Of a stretch of DNA of 64,000 bases, positions 60,818 to 64,000 are shown piece by piece. Origin of the DNA: Acrocarpospora pleiomorpha (lineage in GTDB: Bacteria; Actinomycetota; Actinomycetes; Streptosporangiales; Streptosporangiaceae); the NCBI RefSeq assembly GCF_009687885.1, contig NZ_BLAF01000021.1:1-64000 (forward strand), read 5' to 3'. The first letter of the stretch is position 1. Each line of letters starts with the position of its first letter. The notes beneath the pieces are model-generated. The model was given only the letters and a program-made list of their open reading frames with translations. It searched no databases and was not told the origin of the DNA. Position numbers and translations under genes: made by a program.

Positions 60818-61756
60818 TCAAGGGTGAGCGTCCCGGTAGGCCGCCCAGATCGCCGGGCCGAGTCGTCCTTTGTCGGGCACCTCCAGGCCATGGGTGCGGG
60901 CCCAGACGCGGACATCGGCAGTGGACGGTTCCTGTGCCGGTGCCGCGGTTTCCGCAGCCGGAGGATGGTCGGTGGCCGCGTAGGCGGCGGCCAGGAACCG
61001 GTAGGTCCACTCCTCGGCCAGCTGCCGGGTTTCGCAGAACACGATTGGCACGCCAGGAAAGGCCACCTGCAGTTCGGCGATCCCGTCGGCGACCACCGAT
61101 GGGCGGACGTGCTCCAGTTTGAACACCTGGCTGTAGCGGTCTTCGATCACCACCGCCGCGTGCGGGAGTGCGGCGAGCTCGGTCAGCTGGTACTTCAGGC
61201 GGGTGTTGAGCAGGGATGACACCAGGTCGTTCAGGCTCTTGCGCTCGACCGCCGCAGTCAGCCGTCCGCCAGCCTCGACGCCGTAGTCGCCGCAGGCCAG
61301 CCGCCGTTTGACCAGCTCGACCTGCTGGCGGGGGAACTTGTAGGCATAGCGTTCGCCGCTGTCCACGACGATGGGCAGCGCGGTGATGCCCGCGGCGCGG
61401 GCAGTCGGTGTCGAGACGTTGGGCCGGGCCTGTTTGCGGACCCGGGCGGTCTGCCAGAAGATCGCATCCCGGCCGCGTGCCTTGGTGAAGACGATCTGCG
61501 ATCGGTTCTCCCTCGCCCGATCCAAGACCAGATCGATCGCCGCGCCCCGCCGTACACACGAGCGAACCGGCACCCGCTCGACCACCTCCGGCTCCTCCGG
61601 CCACTCCGTTGGCTCGACGGGGAAGCAGTAGATCGCCTTCTCCCGAGGCCATGTCCCACCCGCCCGCAGGAACAACCCGTCGCCCAGCGGCAACCGGATC
61701 AGGTACGGCAGGCGTGACTCAGGGTCCGGGTTGCGGACGATGACCAGCTCAGGCAC
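60818..61756 (-). CDS. ERCC4-domain nuclease with Lsr2-like C-terminal DNA-binding domain
   Basis: 312 residues. The N-terminal 110 residues have no assigned function. About 125-235 form an ERCC4/XPF nuclease fold: PIVVDSGERYAYKF, LACGDYGV and AAVERKSLNDLVSSLL (V-ERK-x3-D, with the acidic residues of the GDxnERKx3D motif present). The C-terminal 30 residues VRVWARTHGLEVPDKGRLGPAIWAAYRDA match the AT-hook-like binding domain of Lsr2 nucleoid proteins (RxWAxxxGxxVxxxGRxPxxVxxAY). The protein probably targets AT-rich, possibly foreign, DNA. It appears intact and monocistronic. Confidence 0.88.
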   Translation of the reverse strand: MPELVIVRNPDPESRLPYLIRLPLGDGLFLRAGGTWPREKAIYCFPVEPTEWPEEPEVVERVPVRSCVRRGAAIDLVLDRARENRSQIVFTKARGRDAIFWQTARVRKQARPNVSTPTARAAGITALPIVVDSGERYAYKFPRQQVELVKRRLACGDYGVEAGGRLTAAVERKSLNDLVSSLLNTRLKYQLTELAALPHAAVVIEDRYSQVFKLEHVRPSVVADGIAELQVAFPGVPIVFCETRQLAEEWTYRFLAAAYAATDHPPAAETAAPAQEPSTADVRVWARTHGLEVPDKGRLGPAIWAAYRDAHP

Positions 61757-62023
61757 CCCACCAGTGTGCTCGATACCGCGTCACCGGTCGCGGATCTCCC
61801 CGGGAATGTACGCCGGTGCGCGACCAAGATGCCCGTCTTCCGCGTGGCAGGGCTATCCGTGTCCGGTCTTGTCCTGAGCTTGTCCTGTGCTGTCCATAGT
61901 TGCCCGTTGGACCTGGACCTCCAGCTCACGGCCATCTCAGTGTGGGGCTCAAGTACGACGCCGGACCGTCCGCGGATGTGCGGCCCGGCGGGGCTGACGT
62001 GACCTCACCTGGGGAGTGGACCT

Positions 62024-63109
62024 GTGACGCATCCCTACCTGAGCAAGCTCAAGGGGCCTGGGTTCTACGGGCCCATGGCGCGGTTGCTCGACATGCTCAA
62101 CGGACGCCGGGACGGAGAGCTCGAAACCCCGATGCTGCCCGACCCGCGGCATATTCGCGTGGGGCCGACCGCGTGGCCCGCTCCCGGTATCGAGCTCGGC
62201 GCTCCGGAGACGGCCGAAGTCGATCCGCCCTACGACAGGCAGCAACTCGGCACCGGCCTGAGCGCGGACGATCAGGCGGGGCAGCGTGAGGACACCGGCG
62301 GCGCGGGACCTGACAACACGAACACTGACCCTGCGGAATCTCATGACGTGGTCCACGAAGACACGGAGAACGACGCCGAACCGGAAAGCGGTGCTCGGGA
62401 TGACGCCGAGCCGGAAAGCACGGCTCCGATCACCAGAATCGAAAGCCCGGCCGACCTGCACATCCTCGTGGACGCCGCCTCTGTGAATGGCTCCGACTGC
62501 GGGCCTGCCGGAGACTTCGACCTGCGCACATTCTGGATCGGCTATCTGCGTTCCCGTGCTGACGAGCGGGCCACCAACGAGTGGATCGCCTGCCAGATTC
62601 GCTGCGACAAGCTCCGGGAAGATCTCGCCGAAATCCAGGGGGAAATCGAAGAGGCCGTGGCGAAAGAGGCCTTCCTCGAGTCTCAGCTCAACTTCATCAG
62701 AAAGCGGATCGAGATCCTGACTGACGACATCGCGCTGGGCGTGTTTCCCCCGCGCCGAGTCGGCGAGAACAGGCTGCCCGATGAACTCATCGTCCGGCGT
62801 CGGCAGCGAGAGCTCGCGAACGAACTGAAGAAAGCTCAGGGGCCTTTCAACGAGGTGCGCCGGAGTCTGAATAAATCGCGCGGCAAAATTCGGCGGCTGG
62901 CGGAGCAGATCAGAACCTGCCAGGAGGCATATCAGCTGCGCCTCCTCCGTATTTACGCGCACGCGCGAACACGCGAGAACGTCTACTGGCTCTATCTGAC
63001 CAGGTCTCATCCGTACGGCGCCGCGCTGAATTACTACCGTCCCCCACCGCCCGAAGTGCCCAGCTGGGTGCTGGAACCGCAGCGAGCGGTCGAGAAGAGG
63101 GTGATTTGA
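62024..63109 (+). CDS. coiled-coil protein of unknown function
   Basis: 361 residues, no signal or membrane segment. About 1-150 are acidic and low-complexity (many Asp/Glu/Thr/Pro, disordered). About 165-310 are charged helices rich in Lys/Arg/Glu (RCDKLREDLAEIQGEIEEAVAKEAFLESQL and RRQRELANELKKAQ), likely coiled coil. The C-terminus is Arg/Tyr-rich with Pro. I do not recognise it. The GTG start has GGAG eight bases upstream. It overlaps the next gene by the TGATG arrangement, so the three genes to the window end form an operon. Confidence 0.7.
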   Translation: MTHPYLSKLKGPGFYGPMARLLDMLNGRRDGELETPMLPDPRHIRVGPTAWPAPGIELGAPETAEVDPPYDRQQLGTGLSADDQAGQREDTGGAGPDNTNTDPAESHDVVHEDTENDAEPESGARDDAEPESTAPITRIESPADLHILVDAASVNGSDCGPAGDFDLRTFWIGYLRSRADERATNEWIACQIRCDKLREDLAEIQGEIEEAVAKEAFLESQLNFIRKRIEILTDDIALGVFPPRRVGENRLPDELIVRRRQRELANELKKAQGPFNEVRRSLNKSRGKIRRLAEQIRTCQEAYQLRLLRIYAHARTRENVYWLYLTRSHPYGAALNYYRPPPPEVPSWVLEPQRAVEKRVI

Positions 63110-63564
63110 TGGAAGTCTCACTGAGCCAAACAAAGCCGCGTCGGCGTGCGGCTTCCTGGTGGCGCAAGCCTGGATGGTTCAGCTGGGGCCGTCGCTCCAA
63201 GCCCGGTGCCGGCTCGCAGGAAGTGCCGCTGTTCCAGGCTCCCCCCATCGATGCGGCCAGCCTGCACACCTACCTCGCGAAACTCATCGAGAGCCTGGCC
63301 CCGGATGGGGTGGACGAGGGCATCGGCCCAATCTTCGACACCTTCATCGACGCGTTGACCGACCAGCTGATCACCGAACTCCAGGTCAGCTACCAGCTCT
63401 ATCTCGGACAATCCGCAGCGCTCGACAAGGCAGGCGCCGCGGTGGCCGATCTCGCGTGGTGGAGCGCAATTCACGAACACAACGTGCGGAACCTCCAGCA
63501 GATAAACCAGGCGACCGAAATCGTCGTGCGCCGCCTGCTCGGCGACGGCGCTTCAGATCGCTGA
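63109..63564 (+). CDS. small protein of unknown function in the terminal operon
   Basis: 151 residues. The N-terminus is Arg/Lys/Trp-rich (SWWRKPGWFSWGRRSKPG); the rest is predicted helical (LHTYLAKLIESLAPDGVDEG, then DKAGAAVADLAWWSAIHEHNVRNLQQINQATEIVVRRLL). No family is recognised. The start overlaps the previous stop, and the next gene starts 13 bases after its stop, preceded by AAAGGAG. Confidence 0.65.
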   Translation: MEVSLSQTKPRRRAASWWRKPGWFSWGRRSKPGAGSQEVPLFQAPPIDAASLHTYLAKLIESLAPDGVDEGIGPIFDTFIDALTDQLITELQVSYQLYLGQSAALDKAGAAVADLAWWSAIHEHNVRNLQQINQATEIVVRRLLGDGASDR

Positions 63565-63577
63565 AAGGAGATCGAGA

Positions 63578-64000
63578 ATGACGACAGACCCGCCGAATCC
63601 AGGCGAGCCGGAGCGGGGAATGCTCCCCAGCAGATTTCCCGAACGCCCGCCCCGGCGGGGCACGGGCTACGAGGATCCCGCCCTGCTCGCGGGCCGTTCA
63701 CAGGCGACTCTCCGCTACTTGATCGCCATCTTCCTTGCCGCGCTGGCCGATCTCGGGCAGTTCCTCCCTGTCGTGGAGCGCGCGCAGCCGGAGCTGACGG
63801 ACTGGCAGGCGGGCATCCTCGTCACCGGGTTCATCGCGATGGCGCTGTTCGTCACCCACATGGCCGGGGTCCTGTTCCGCGAGGTCAAGGCGAGGAACCC
63901 GATAGCCAGGCGGATGGCCGCGTACTTCTGCCTGATGGCCTGGGCGGGGCTTGGCCTGACCGCGTTCCTCGTGCGGCTCTGGGTGCCGCAGACGGCCGGG
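63578..64000 (+). CDS. membrane protein, 3' end beyond the window
   Basis: The frame is open from the ATG at 63578 to the window edge (141 codons). After a Pro/Arg-rich N-terminus of about 40 residues come three hydrophobic segments, roughly 45-63 (LRYLIAIFLAALADLGQFL), 77-97 (GILVTGFIAMALFVTHMAGVL; spans 20 or so) and 113-133 (MAAYFCLMAWAGLGLTAFL). It is the third gene of the terminal operon and has GGAG upstream. The product is unknown. Confidence 0.75.
   Translation, partial: MTTDPPNPGEPERGMLPSRFPERPPRRGTGYEDPALLAGRSQATLRYLIAIFLAALADLGQFLPVVERAQPELTDWQAGILVTGFIAMALFVTHMAGVLFREVKARNPIARRMAAYFCLMAWAGLGLTAFLVRLWVPQTAG

Overview
The window is high-GC DNA from a filamentous actinomycete. Codon use, GTG starts, leaderless-type promoters, a CebR-type cellulose operator, actinobacterial guaiacol (gco) genes, Lsr2-like and XRE/MltR-type proteins and many paralogous secreted hydrolases all point that way. 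The Streptosporangiales (Nonomuraea-like) are my best guess, from general resemblance only. No integrase, transposase, CRISPR array or plasmid gene is visible. One tRNA-Lys(CTT) lies at 13566-13639.

Layout. (1) 0-9 kb: a shikimate-kinase-like P-loop protein, an RsbW-type ATPase, a secreted degenerate trypsin-fold protein, an RsbU/SpoIIE-type phosphatase, a secreted CBM2-GH6 cellulase with three 108-residue repeats, and a Tat-exported alpha/alpha-barrel protein. Perfect TGGGAGCGCTCCCA operators precede both the ATPase and the cellulase. (2) 9-15.6 kb: acetyltransferase, APC permease, TetR regulator, membrane-anchored barrel protein, tRNA-Lys, secreted phosphoesterase. (3) 15.8-35.5 kb: a large amino-acid catabolic region. 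A five-gene minus operon (D-amino-acid dehydrogenase-like, MFS, beta-lactamase-fold hydrolase, M19 dipeptidase, ELFV dehydrogenase) diverges from an ornithine-cyclodeaminase/mu-crystallin gene and a GntR regulator with repeated operators. Next come an APC permease, LysR, a DAO-type oxidase, HglS (2-oxoadipate dioxygenase/decarboxylase), an ALDH7-type dehydrogenase, a second ELFV dehydrogenase, a fused FAD/Fe-S D-2-hydroxyglutarate dehydrogenase type protein and a second LysR. Together they can be read as D-lysine/pipecolate to 2-oxoglutarate, with peptide hydrolysis and uptake at the front end.

(4) 35.6-48 kb: a probable accessory island flanked by gene debris (a broken Svx-like gene with CBM2 on the left, a quinone-oxidoreductase remnant on the right). 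It carries a membrane Ser/Thr kinase, a lipoprotein, and an operon of a restriction-type nuclease/pseudokinase fusion, a UPF1/COG1112-type SF1 helicase (interrupted by one frameshift) and a winged-helix protein of unknown family. A divergent DnaK-like Hsp70 completes it. This is the best candidate in the window for an undescribed (defence-like) system. (5) 48-51 kb: scars and chimeras (a macro-domain stub joined to SUKH, a 5'-truncated DeoR gene abutting a methyltransferase tail).

(6) 50-56 kb: guaiacol degradation: an AraC regulator divergent from gcoA-gcoB-catB-catA-catC, taking guaiacol to catechol, muconate and 3-oxoadipate enol-lactone. A tiny alcohol-dehydrogenase tail remnant follows gcoB and an MFS pseudogene follows catC. 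(7) 56.9-64 kb: SDR/XRE divergent pair, a truncated F420-type oxidoreductase, a kinase-fold protein, an ERCC4-nuclease/Lsr2-like protein, and a three-gene cluster of unrecognised coiled-coil and membrane proteins that runs off the window end.
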